From an uncultured Eubacteriales bacterium (GTDB taxonomy: Bacteria; Bacillota; Clostridia; Christensenellales; Aristaeellaceae): 64,000 nucleotides of DNA. The position numbers and the translations under genes are program-made. Of this stretch, positions 43,464 through 51,338 are shown one piece after another; position 1 is the stretch's first letter, and each line of letters starts with the position of its first letter. The notes under the pieces are model-generated. The model ran no database searches and was not told the origin of the DNA. It was given only the letters and a program-made list of their open reading frames with translations. The stretch covers positions 1-64,000 of the forward strand of contig CADBEB010000009.1 in assembly GCA_902793605.1 (NCBI GenBank). Direction: 5' to 3'.

Positions 43464-43982
43464 CTATCTGCCTTTCCCCGGATTCGGAATCCGGACAAAA
43501 TAATGCGCTTCATCCTGGCTGACAACCCTGCCGCCGTTGTTCAGCATCACATGCAGGGAAGCGGGATTATCCAGGTTGACCCGAAGGTAAATCTCTTCTT
43601 CCGGCACAATGGAATGCGCTTCCTCCAGCGTCAGGCGCAGGCCTTCTGTTCCCATTCCCTGCCCACGGAACGGTTTTGCGATAAAATAGCCGATATGCCC
43701 TGCGCCGGTGCGCAGCGATTCACAAAGATAATGGCGGATCCGGAATTGGCCAACAATCTCATCATCCCTCCACAGGAAAAAGAAAGTTTCCGGCACGTAT
43801 CCTTCCGGAAGCTCCCTGCCTTCCGCGAACTTCAGCATGGAAGGAAGCGCTTCGTTCTCAAAATCTTCCCGGGAAACCCCGTGCCAGGCGTTGGTCAGGC
43901 CGTTTTCATTCTCCGGCATTTCCCGGACAAACAGCCATTCCTTTTCGAGATCTTCCGGGTTGGCTTTTTTCAGGCAAATCAT
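43464..43982 (-). CDS. GNAT-family acetyltransferase
   Basis: A 172-residue single-domain GNAT with HIGYFIAKPFRGQGMGTEGL (acetyl-CoA loop R-G-Q-G-M-G) and NLDNPASLHVMLNNGG near the end, as in RimJ/RimL-type and small-molecule acetyltransferases. The substrate is unknown. AGGAG precedes the ATG. It is convergent with the PAP2 gene and divergent from the DUF218 protein. Confidence 0.85.
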   Translation of the reverse strand: MICLKKANPEDLEKEWLFVREMPENENGLTNAWHGVSREDFENEALPSMLKFAEGRELPEGYVPETFFFLWRDDEIVGQFRIRHYLCESLRTGAGHIGYFIAKPFRGQGMGTEGLRLTLEEAHSIVPEEEIYLRVNLDNPASLHVMLNNGGRVVSQDEAHYFVRIPNPGKGR

Positions 43983-44138
43983 GTTGTTTCTCCTGAACTC
44001 CTGTTTTCTGATCCTCTTTCATATACTACGGAAGAACAGTGAAGTCAATCCCGATGCTGCCGGCAGCCTGCAGGGAATATGGGCATGACCGGCGAAAGGA
44101 TTAGTATTCAGAAACTGAAAAAACACGGGAGGCCAGCT

Positions 44139-45017
44139 ATGAATAGGCATCTGAGAAGACATGCACGGCAATGGATATTGTTCTGTATCATGATTACTTT
44201 GTTTACGCCGTTTTCTGCGTTCACTGTCCGGGCGGAGCATATCCGGACAGTTGTTGAGGAACTGGTGGTTTATTACGGCACCTACGGCGCCGAGGCGGAA
44301 CAGAAAACTTCGGAATTGCTGGATGATCTGCACAAAGCCGATCCGGCGGCGGAAGCGAAGTGGAAAAAGATCATGAACCTCTGGAAAACCGTGAATACCG
44401 ATCCGGAGATTCATGAAGGTATTCTTCCCGACGGTCTGCCGGAGACGGATGAGCTGTGTCTGGTGGTTCTTGGCTTCCAGCTGAATCCGGACGGCAGCAT
44501 GAAGGACGAGCTGATTGAAAGGCTGAAAGTCGCAAAAGCCAGCGCGGAGAAGTACCCCCATGCCCTGATCGTCTGCACCGGCGGCGGAACCGCGGCAGAG
44601 AATCCGGACGTTACGGAAGCCGGCAGAATGGCTGACTGGCTGATTGCAACCGGCATCGATGCGCAGCGGGTGATCGTGGAAGACCAGTCGCTGACCACCG
44701 CACAAAATGCGATCTTCACCTGGAAGATCCTGACGGAACAGTATCCGCAGGTGAAACAGCTGGCAATTGTTTCCAGTGACTACCACATTGCGACCGGTAC
44801 CCTGCTCTTTAACGCGGAGGCAATCCTGCAGGCAGAGGACGCCGGAAAGGAAATCATGCCGGTGGTTTCCAACGCCGCCTGGCATGCGCCTTCCGGAACC
44901 CTGTCTCCCATGTTCCAGGCCGGCGCGCTGATCGAACTGTCCGGAGATAAAGAAACCGCTTTCGAGATTTATTACGAAACCTATGACATCCATGAGCTTC
45001 CTCCGCTGAATCCCTGA
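44139..45017 (+). CDS. Secreted DUF218 / YdcF-SanA-ElyC family protein
   Basis: The 292-residue protein has a Sec signal or single anchor (~10-33, WILFCIMITLFTPFSAFTVRA) and a DUF218 domain (~100-270) with LVVLGFQLN, IVCTGGGTAAEN, EDQSLTTAQNAIF and IVSSDYH. DUF218 proteins of the SanA/ElyC type affect envelope integrity and lipid-carrier use. The precise reaction is not known. ATG 44139 has GGGAGGCC upstream and is followed at once by the basic, then hydrophobic, signal. The same domain forms the C-terminus of the 1479-residue glycan protein at 34222. A strong terminator follows. Confidence 0.82.
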   Translation: MNRHLRRHARQWILFCIMITLFTPFSAFTVRAEHIRTVVEELVVYYGTYGAEAEQKTSELLDDLHKADPAAEAKWKKIMNLWKTVNTDPEIHEGILPDGLPETDELCLVVLGFQLNPDGSMKDELIERLKVAKASAEKYPHALIVCTGGGTAAENPDVTEAGRMADWLIATGIDAQRVIVEDQSLTTAQNAIFTWKILTEQYPQVKQLAIVSSDYHIATGTLLFNAEAILQAEDAGKEIMPVVSNAAWHAPSGTLSPMFQAGALIELSGDKETAFEIYYETYDIHELPPLNP

Positions 45018-45040
45018 AGGCAGCGGATCGCTGAAAGCAA

Positions 45041-45080
45041 AGGGACCATCCGGATTTCTGAAAATCGGATGGCCCCTTTT
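45041..45080 (+). terminator. Terminator of the DUF218 gene
   Basis: AGGGACCATCCGGA pairs with TCGGATGGCCCCT (one mismatch) across a short loop, followed by TTTT. Confidence 0.8.
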
Positions 45081-45124
45081 CTATAACCGGCGACACATTA
45101 CCGGATCCGGAAAATCCTGCTTCT

Positions 45125-45874
45125 TCAGATCAGTTTCCGGAGCCTGACCCAGAGCCTGTTCTTTTTTGTCTCGTATTCAATCCCATCGTAAACAGCCTTC
45201 CCGAAGCCCCGGACAGACAGCGCATCTCCTTCCTTCAGGCGGGTGCTCCGGTCCGTCACCGTCCGGCCGTTCACAAAGACCTTCTCCGCGCTGAACAGTT
45301 TCTCCGCCTGCGTCCGGGAGCAGGCGGCAAAGGCAGCCGTGACCGCGTCCAGGCGCTCCGATGCCACATTCAGGCGCAGCGGTATATATCTTGGCTGCAG
45401 TTCCGGCACGTCCGGCGTTGTCACAGCTGCTGTGACGGCCGTCCTGCGCACCTGGACCAGGGAAGATGTGATCATTTCCGCCGCTGAGGAAAGGCAGAAG
45501 AACCAGGCGTGTTTATCCCGGACGATGACATCGCCGATCAGGCCGCGTTCGATTCCAAGCCCCAGGATCGCCCCCAGATAATCCCGGTGTGTCAGTTCCT
45601 CCGCGAATTTTACCGACTTTGGTGCCACAGCGATCACGGAGACCGGCACCTCAGGCGGTCCCTGTTCCGTTTCGTTTCCGGCAGCCAGGATCTTCCGCTC
45701 CGCGCTTTCATATCCGCCGGTCAGGAAAAAAGAATACCCCGCGGCATCAGCACAGGAGAGCAGGTCATCCTGTTCCGCCGGAGACAGGAACGCTGAATAC
45801 TGCCACGTTCCTGTTCTCTCGCTTTTCCGGCACAGATCCAGCAGATGCCGGAGCATTGCATCGTTTGTCATCAT
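45125..45874 (-). CDS. YlmH-like S4-domain RNA-binding protein
   Basis: This 249-residue protein follows the YlmH family: an N-terminal ~165-residue part containing LTHRDYLGAILGLGIERGLIGD (read in two parts), then an S4 RNA-binding domain (~175-240, ASERLDAVTAAFAACSRTQA and VFVNGRTVTDRSTRLKEGD). YlmH binds ribosomal or tRNA partners and lies in the division (ylm) cluster of many Firmicutes, with a role in ribosome rescue reported. Here it is outside that cluster, 28 bases after a LacI gene on the same strand, which is probably chance read-through. Confidence 0.85.
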   Translation of the reverse strand: MMTNDAMLRHLLDLCRKSERTGTWQYSAFLSPAEQDDLLSCADAAGYSFFLTGGYESAERKILAAGNETEQGPPEVPVSVIAVAPKSVKFAEELTHRDYLGAILGLGIERGLIGDVIVRDKHAWFFCLSSAAEMITSSLVQVRRTAVTAAVTTPDVPELQPRYIPLRLNVASERLDAVTAAFAACSRTQAEKLFSAEKVFVNGRTVTDRSTRLKEGDALSVRGFGKAVYDGIEYETKKNRLWVRLRKLI

Positions 45875-45902
45875 TCCTGTATCACAACAGTTTCAGGTAT
45901 CA

Positions 45903-46916
45903 TTATGTCGACTCCCTCCGGATCAGGCGGGCGTCCAGCAATACGCTTCGCTCTTCGATCTCCTCCCGGTCAACGATCTTCTTCAACCGGGAGAAAGCGA
46001 CCCTGCCGATCTTTTCAAGCGGCTGATCGATGGTCGTCAGCGAAGGGGATACAAATGAAGCGAAATCATAGTTGTCAAATCCGACGACCGCGATATCCCC
46101 GGGAATGCTTTTCCCCGCCTGCCTGATCGCTTTGCATACGCCCAGCGCGATGTGATCGCTCTGGCAGAATACCCCGTCCGGCGGCGGATCCAGCTGCAGC
46201 AGCTTTGTCATTCGTTCACAGCTGCGTTCGATATCCCAGTCGCCGGTCACGACCATCCGCAGATCCACCGGCAGCCCAGCGTCAATCAGTGCCCGCTGAT
46301 AACCGGAGAGGCGTTTCGTCATCGGGATGGAATTGATCGGCCCGCTGATCATGGCAATCCGTTTCTTTCTCAGGGAGATCAGTTCCTGCACCGCTATATA
46401 GGCTCCCTGCTGATCATTGGTGTTTACGCTCGGCGCCCCGTCGTTCGTATAGCAGTAGGCATAGATTACCGGAAAGGGCACCACCGGAATCACACCGGTC
46501 ACGTCCCTGGGATACTGGGAAATGTAGACCGCCCCGATGATCCCGCTGTCCACATGGCGCAGGATCTCTTCCATCTTTCTCCGTACACGCTCCCGCGGAG
46601 TGTTATAATCATCGTTTTCATACAGCAGGTCCAGGTTGTACAAAACGGCCCGGTACCCCGAGTATTCAGCCGCGCGGCTCACCCCCTCCGCAATTTTGCA
46701 GCAAAACGGGATTGCGAGGCTTTCCATAAACACCGCGACGGTCTTCCGCTGTGGAGTCAACCGGAGCCGGCCAAAATCGTATCCCATTTCATTGGCCTTA
46801 TCGATGATCGCCTGGCGATTGGCTTCGCTCACCCTTCCCTTCCCTGTCAGGGCGTTGGAAACCGTAGCCGTCGACAGATTCAGCGCCTGTGCGATATCAT
46901 TGATCGTAATCATCAT
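45903..46916 (-). CDS. LacI-family transcriptional regulator
   Basis: The 337-residue protein has a LacI helix-turn-helix (ITINDIAQALNLSTATVSNA) with hinge, then a periplasmic-binding-type sensor (~60-330) with SLRKKRIAMISGPINS and DIAVVGFDNYDFASFVSP. It would bind a sugar and control neighbouring glycan genes, likely the ABC-GH127 operon. The ORF could also open at TTG 46919, but ATG 46916 is preferred. It is divergent from the AraC gene over a 190-base region containing two promoters and a tandem repeat. Confidence 0.9.
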   Translation of the reverse strand: MMITINDIAQALNLSTATVSNALTGKGRVSEANRQAIIDKANEMGYDFGRLRLTPQRKTVAVFMESLAIPFCCKIAEGVSRAAEYSGYRAVLYNLDLLYENDDYNTPRERVRRKMEEILRHVDSGIIGAVYISQYPRDVTGVIPVVPFPVIYAYCYTNDGAPSVNTNDQQGAYIAVQELISLRKKRIAMISGPINSIPMTKRLSGYQRALIDAGLPVDLRMVVTGDWDIERSCERMTKLLQLDPPPDGVFCQSDHIALGVCKAIRQAGKSIPGDIAVVGFDNYDFASFVSPSLTTIDQPLEKIGRVAFSRLKKIVDREEIEERSVLLDARLIRREST

Positions 46917-46931
46917 CAAATCACCGTCTTC

Positions 46932-46960
46932 ATCATACCCTGTTTGCCATCGGTTTTCAA
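46932..46960 (-). promoter_or_regulatory. Promoter of lacI-type gene
   Basis: Minus strand TTGAAA (46960-46955), 17-base spacer, TATGAT (46937-46932), just upstream of the start. Confidence 0.7.
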
Positions 46961-46987
46961 TACTTTTTGTGAATTTAACAAAAAAAT

Positions 46988-47005
46988 ATTAATCATATTA
47001 ATCAT
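46988..47005. repeat. Tandem 9-mer ATTAATCAT x2, probable operator
   Basis: Two perfect adjacent copies lie between the divergent LacI and AraC promoters, about 20 bases upstream of the AraC -35. A near-identical pair is at 47919-47936 ahead of the ABC operon. Adjacent direct repeats suit an AraC-type activator. Confidence 0.6.
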
Positions 47006-47024
47006 CTTTTTCTGCATTTTTAAC

Positions 47025-47053
47025 TTGATTTTCAGCTTATACCATATTACAAT
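47025..47053 (+). promoter_or_regulatory. Promoter of AraC-type gene
   Basis: TTGATT (47025-47030), 17-base spacer, TACAAT (47048-47053), about 55 bases before the ATG at 47108. Confidence 0.65.
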
Positions 47054-47107
47054 AAGCGCAGCGAAACAAATCAGATGGTCCATCCTTTTCTCAGGAGCGT
47101 GTGATTT

Positions 47108-47914
47108 ATGGCCAGCGAAATCATGTCAGTCAGCCTTCCGGCCCGTTTCCTGTCTGCCGGGCAGGGCCCGTTTCCCGGCTGGCGGAACATGCCCGGCTCC
47201 GTCCCGGATTCCCTTCTCTTGGCCGTTCGGGAAACCGGTTCCGAACCCGGGGCGTGCAGCTGTATTCCGCAGCGGCAGATTCACCTGCTGCCGCCCGGTG
47301 TTTCCCTGCCGGACGTTTCCCGGGCTGACAGGGGAAGCCGCTGGTACTGGATCCGTTTCCGCAGCGCCGTCAGTCCGGACGCCGTCCAGGCCCGGCTCGG
47401 TCCGTTGCCCGCCCTTCTTTCCGAACCCGCATTCAACCGCTTCTCCTACGGTTTTCATCAGTTGCTCCGGGAAAGCGAAGGTCTCTCCCCGTTTTCGGAT
47501 CTCTGTGATTATATGCTCTCGGCTCTTCTGCTTTCCCTGCAGGATGATCCTCACCGGGCACACCCGACCGCCGTTGTGACCAGCCTGCTGGAGTATATCC
47601 ATCTCCATTGCTGTGAGCCGCTGACCCTCCCGGATGTCTCCCGGGCCCTCGGTTACAGCGAGGATTATCTTTCCCGTCTGCTGCACCATCAGGTTTCCTG
47701 CTCCTTCCGGCAGTATATCCACCGTCTTCGCATGCAGCGCGCAAAAAAGGAGCTCCTGTCCGGTTTCAGGTCCATCCGTGAAATCGCTGAGGATTGCGGC
47801 TATACCAACGCCAAATTCTTCAGCACTTCCTTTTTGAAATACGAGGGGTTGACTCCCTCCGCCTACCGGAACCTGTACGCTTCCGGATCCGGCCGGAACG
47901 AAACCGCAAATTGA
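47108..47914 (+). CDS. AraC-family regulator of the ABC/arabinofuranosidase operon
   Basis: The 268-residue protein ends in a standard AraC double helix-turn-helix (~165-262). LTLPDVSRALGYSEDYLSRLLH is the first unit, and IREIAEDCGYTNAKFFSTSF with YEGLTPSAYRN the second. The N-terminal ~150 residues probably form a cupin-like sugar sensor, though with weak similarity. It lies directly upstream of the ABC transporter genes, and the tandem repeat after its stop codon is a likely binding site. AGGAG lies 10 bases before the ATG. Confidence 0.9.
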   Translation: MASEIMSVSLPARFLSAGQGPFPGWRNMPGSVPDSLLLAVRETGSEPGACSCIPQRQIHLLPPGVSLPDVSRADRGSRWYWIRFRSAVSPDAVQARLGPLPALLSEPAFNRFSYGFHQLLRESEGLSPFSDLCDYMLSALLLSLQDDPHRAHPTAVVTSLLEYIHLHCCEPLTLPDVSRALGYSEDYLSRLLHHQVSCSFRQYIHRLRMQRAKKELLSGFRSIREIAEDCGYTNAKFFSTSFLKYEGLTPSAYRNLYASGSGRNETAN

Positions 47915-47918
47915 TTAT

Positions 47919-47936
47919 CTTAATCATTTTAATCGC
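47919..47936. repeat. Tandem 9-mer copy 2, probable operator of the ABC operon
   Basis: CTTAATCAT followed by TTTAATCGC matches the ATTAATCAT pair at 46988 in 14 of 18 positions. It lies 43 bases upstream of the weak -35 of the ABC operon. Confidence 0.55.
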
Positions 47937-47978
47937 GGAATAAGCCGGAAACAGAAACCTTTTCCCTTATTCAAACCC

Positions 47979-48007
47979 TGTCATAGGTTAATAACCACTG
48001 CTATACT
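47979..48007 (+). promoter_or_regulatory. Activator-dependent promoter of the sugar ABC operon
   Basis: A good -10 TATACT (48002-48007) has no consensus -35 at the proper distance, consistent with a need for the AraC activator. The ATG of the binding-protein gene is at 48085. Confidence 0.5.
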
Positions 48008-48084
48008 GGTATCAGTCAGACAGCCCGGCCGGATCCCGCAGGCAGGGGTGTCGAAAAACGGAAAACAGAAAGAGAGGAAAAAAA

Positions 48085-49416
48085 ATGAAGAAGCTGCTCT
48101 GTGTACTCCTGTCGCTGTGCCTCCTCCTGACAGCGCTTCCCGCGCTCGCCGAGGAAGAGATCACCCTGACCTTCTCCTCCTGGGGAGATGCCGCCGAAAA
48201 ACAGATCCTGGAAGGCGCCCTCGCCCGTTTCACGGAGGAAACCGGCATCAAGGTCGAATACCTCTACACTCCCGAGGATTATGTGACCAAGATGACTACC
48301 ATGGCCGCCGCCAATGAGCTCCCGGATGTCGGTTATCTCTCCGAGCCGATCGTCGTCCAGTGGGCTAATGAAGGCATGCTGAAGGATCTGACCCCCGCCC
48401 TCCAGAGCGGTAATGTGGATGCCAAAATGGACAGCAACAAGTTCATTGACAAAAACGGCAATGTTGTCGGCGTTTCCGTGGCGGATGAAGTGGTCATGAT
48501 CTTCTATAACCCCACCTACTTTGACCAGATGGGCATTCCCTATCCTCCGTCCAAAGCGGAAGACGCCTGGACCTGGGAGGAGTTCGTCGATGTCTGCAGA
48601 AAGCTCACCGTTGACGTCAACGGCAAGCATCCCGGTGAGGAGGGCTTCGATGAGAAGAACATCCGGACCTACGCTGTGAAGATGGACGACCGCGACTATG
48701 TTTATGAGTCTTTCCTCTACTCCAACGGCACAGGCCTGTTTACCGAAGACGGCAAGGGCATCGCCCTGTACGATGACGCTGCCGTGGAAGTGTTCCAGGC
48801 CATCGCGGACCTCGTGAATGTGGAGCATGTCATGCCCTCTGCAGAGGATGCCGCGAACAATATGGACATGAGCGCCTGCTTCCTCAGCAATTCCTGCGCC
48901 ATGGTGATCAGCGGCCAGTGGAACTTCCAGTCCATGGCGATCGCCGCTGAAGAGGACGGCATCACCTACGATGTCGGCGTCCTGCCCTACTTCAAGGAGC
49001 CCAAGACCGCCAACACCGGTACCCCGGTCGTGGTCTTCCGCGATACCAAGCATTATGAAGAAGCTCTCCTGCTGGCTTCCTATATCATGAACACTGACTT
49101 CGTCATGAACTTCATCACCTCCGGTCTGTGGATGCCCGTTTCCGAGGAGTGGTACACCGATGAAGCGCTGATCAGCAAATGGATCACGGAAGGCGTACAT
49201 CCTGCGCATTACCGTGAAGCATGCATCGACTGGGCGCTGAAAAACACCCATCAGTCGGCCTACTTCACCTACGGTTGTGTCCAGCAGCTTGAGGATCTCT
49301 ATATCCCCGCCCTGGACAACGTGCTCCTGGGAACCCAGACCGCAAAGGAAGCCATGGAAGGCATCCGAGGAGAACTGGACAAGGTTATGAGTGACTACCT
49401 GGCCAGTCTTCAGTGA
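48085..49416 (+). CDS. ABC transporter sugar-binding protein (family 1)
   Basis: The 443-residue protein opens with a Sec signal (MKKLLCVLLSLCLLLTALPA, cut after ALA) and continues as a family-1 extracellular solute-binding protein: ITLTFSSWGDAAEKQILEGA, then AANELPDVGYLSEP. There is no lipobox Cys at the cleavage site, which is uncommon for Gram-positive binding proteins, where these are mostly lipoproteins. The ligand is probably an oligosaccharide with arabinose, judging from the GH127 gene downstream. GAGAGGAA precedes the ATG. Two permease genes follow after a hairpin. Confidence 0.92.
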   Translation: MKKLLCVLLSLCLLLTALPALAEEEITLTFSSWGDAAEKQILEGALARFTEETGIKVEYLYTPEDYVTKMTTMAAANELPDVGYLSEPIVVQWANEGMLKDLTPALQSGNVDAKMDSNKFIDKNGNVVGVSVADEVVMIFYNPTYFDQMGIPYPPSKAEDAWTWEEFVDVCRKLTVDVNGKHPGEEGFDEKNIRTYAVKMDDRDYVYESFLYSNGTGLFTEDGKGIALYDDAAVEVFQAIADLVNVEHVMPSAEDAANNMDMSACFLSNSCAMVISGQWNFQSMAIAAEEDGITYDVGVLPYFKEPKTANTGTPVVVFRDTKHYEEALLLASYIMNTDFVMNFITSGLWMPVSEEWYTDEALISKWITEGVHPAHYREACIDWALKNTHQSAYFTYGCVQQLEDLYIPALDNVLLGTQTAKEAMEGIRGELDKVMSDYLASLQ

Positions 49417-49429
49417 TCAACCGCATACA

Positions 49430-49462
49430 GGGATTGTGGGGGCTTCAGGCCCCCACAATCCC
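49430..49462 (+). terminator. Intercistronic hairpin after the binding-protein gene
   Basis: A perfect 13-bp stem (GGGATTGTGGGGG / CCCCCACAATCCC) with a 7-base loop and only a short T-poor tail. It probably causes partial termination or protects the upstream mRNA, so that the binding protein is made in excess over the permeases. Confidence 0.65.
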
Positions 49463-49490
49463 TTCTCCCTGACGGAAGGATGTGAACCGG

Positions 49491-50432
49491 ATGAGCAATG
49501 AAAGCATCAGCAGGGTTATCGCCGCGCCAAAGCGCCGTCATTTTTCGGTCATGCGGAGAAATGAAGCCATCGCCGGCTATTTGTTCATGCTGCCCCTGCT
49601 GCTGGGCATCGTGTTTCTGACTTACGGGCAGTTTGTTTACAGCCTGTATATTTCCTTTACGGACCAGAGCGTTTTCGGTGCAGCCAATTTTGTCGGTTTC
49701 CAGAACTATGTAAAGCTCCTGACCGAGGATTTCTTCTTCTGGAAGTCCATCAAAGCCACCCTGCTCTATGCTTTCGGCTCTGTCATTGCGACACAGCTGA
49801 CCGCCCTGGCCATTGCTCTCCTGCTGAACAGCAAACACCTGCATGGAAAGACCTTCTTCCGCACCGTGTTCTATATCCCCTCCATCGTTCCCGCGGTCGC
49901 CTCCTGCCTCCTGTGGATGTGGATGTTCAACCCGGATTTCGGTCTCTTCAACGCTTTCCTGAAAGCACTCGGCCTGCCGACCAGCAAATGGATTTACGCG
50001 GAAAGCAGCGCCGTTCCTTCCCTGGTACTCATGAGCGCCTGGGCTTGCGGTGCACCGATGGTAATCTATCTTTCCGGGCTTGCCAACGTGCCCCCATCCC
50101 TACTGGAAGCAGTGGAGATCGATGGGGGCGGCGTCTGGTCGAAGTTCATCCATATTACCATCCCGATGATCTCCCCCGTTCTGTTTTACAATACGCTTAT
50201 GGGTGTCATCGGCGGTTTCATGACCTTTACCAATTCCTATGTGATGACCGAAGGAGGCCCGAACAACGCGACCCTCTTCGTTAACTACCTGATCTACCGG
50301 GATGCATTCCAGTATAACGAATTCGGATACGCCAGCGCTTTGGCCTGGATCGTTTTCATTGTGCTGGCGGTTTTCACGCTGATTATTTTCCGGTTCTTTG
50401 GAAAGAAGGTGTATTACGGTGACAGGGATTAA
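49491..50432 (+). CDS. ABC sugar permease, MalF-like
   Basis: The 313-residue protein has six membrane helices and the binding-protein-dependent inner membrane component loop (EAVEIDGGGVWSKFIHITIP, the EAA motif that contacts the ATPase). It is the first permease subunit of a carbohydrate uptake (CUT1) transporter. The start ATG 49491 follows GGAAGGA by 9 bases. It overlaps the second permease by 14 bases. Confidence 0.92.
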   Translation: MSNESISRVIAAPKRRHFSVMRRNEAIAGYLFMLPLLLGIVFLTYGQFVYSLYISFTDQSVFGAANFVGFQNYVKLLTEDFFFWKSIKATLLYAFGSVIATQLTALAIALLLNSKHLHGKTFFRTVFYIPSIVPAVASCLLWMWMFNPDFGLFNAFLKALGLPTSKWIYAESSAVPSLVLMSAWACGAPMVIYLSGLANVPPSLLEAVEIDGGGVWSKFIHITIPMISPVLFYNTLMGVIGGFMTFTNSYVMTEGGPNNATLFVNYLIYRDAFQYNEFGYASALAWIVFIVLAVFTLIIFRFFGKKVYYGDRD

Positions 50433-51276
50433 TCTGCCCCGGAAACGGAAAAAGCTCCGCCCCGCAACCATGATCCTTTACGTGATCCTTCTCGCGGGTA
50501 CGGCCGTCTGTATCGTACCGCTGTACTGGATGCTCCGTTCCTCCCTCATGAGCAACGCGGAGATCTTCGTCTTCCCGCCGCGCTTCTTCCCCAGCACCTG
50601 GCGTTGGAACAACTACGTCAAAACCTTCCAGAATTTTGAAGCGCTGATGTATTTCACCAACACCATGAAAATTCTTGTTCCCTGTGTCATCGGCACCGTA
50701 CTCACCTCTTCCATGGCAGGCTATGCCCTCGGTCGGCTGAGGTTCCCGGGAAAGAAAATCTGGTTTGCCCTGACCATCGGCGCCATGATCCTCCCCGGGC
50801 ATGTCGTATTGATCCCGCTCTACCTCACCTATTCCTTCATCGGCGCCACGAATACCTACACGCCCTTCTATCTCGCTGCCTGGTGCGGTGGAGGCGCTGC
50901 CAATGTTTTCCTCATGCGCCAGTTCATGCGCACACTCCCCCGGGAATATGATGAGTCGGCCATGATCGACGGTGCTTCCAGGCTGCAGATTTTCCTGAAG
51001 ATCCTGGTCCCGCTCTGCGCTCCGATCATGATCACCGTCGCCATCTTCACCTTCATGTTCTACTGGAATGATTTCCAGGGACCGCTGATCTATCTGCGCA
51101 GCGACAACAAGTTTACGCTTGCGCTCGGGATTCTTTCCCTGCGCGGAGCCTATGCGTCCAAATGGAACTATATCATGGCCGCATCCCTGGTGATGGTCGT
51201 GCCGGCCGTTCTGCTCTTCGCCATCGGGCAGCGATACTTCATTGAGGGAATCGTGCTGACCGGCGTCAAGGGCTGA
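50419..51276 (+). CDS. ABC sugar permease, MalG-like
   Basis: This 285-residue protein has six membrane helices and the EAA-type loop DESAMIDGASRLQIFLKILV, marking the second CUT1 permease. I use GTG 50419, 7 bases after AAGGTG and inside the end of the first permease gene. No ATPase gene follows; CUT1 systems in Firmicutes often share a single MsmX-like ATPase encoded elsewhere. The GH127 enzyme follows after 62 bases. Confidence 0.92.
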   Translation: MTGINLPRKRKKLRPATMILYVILLAGTAVCIVPLYWMLRSSLMSNAEIFVFPPRFFPSTWRWNNYVKTFQNFEALMYFTNTMKILVPCVIGTVLTSSMAGYALGRLRFPGKKIWFALTIGAMILPGHVVLIPLYLTYSFIGATNTYTPFYLAAWCGGGAANVFLMRQFMRTLPREYDESAMIDGASRLQIFLKILVPLCAPIMITVAIFTFMFYWNDFQGPLIYLRSDNKFTLALGILSLRGAYASKWNYIMAASLVMVVPAVLLFAIGQRYFIEGIVLTGVKG

Positions 51277-51338
51277 TCCCGGACCGGACGGTACGTTCCC
51301 GGTCCCTTTGGAAACTACAGAACAGGAGACCCGCAAAT

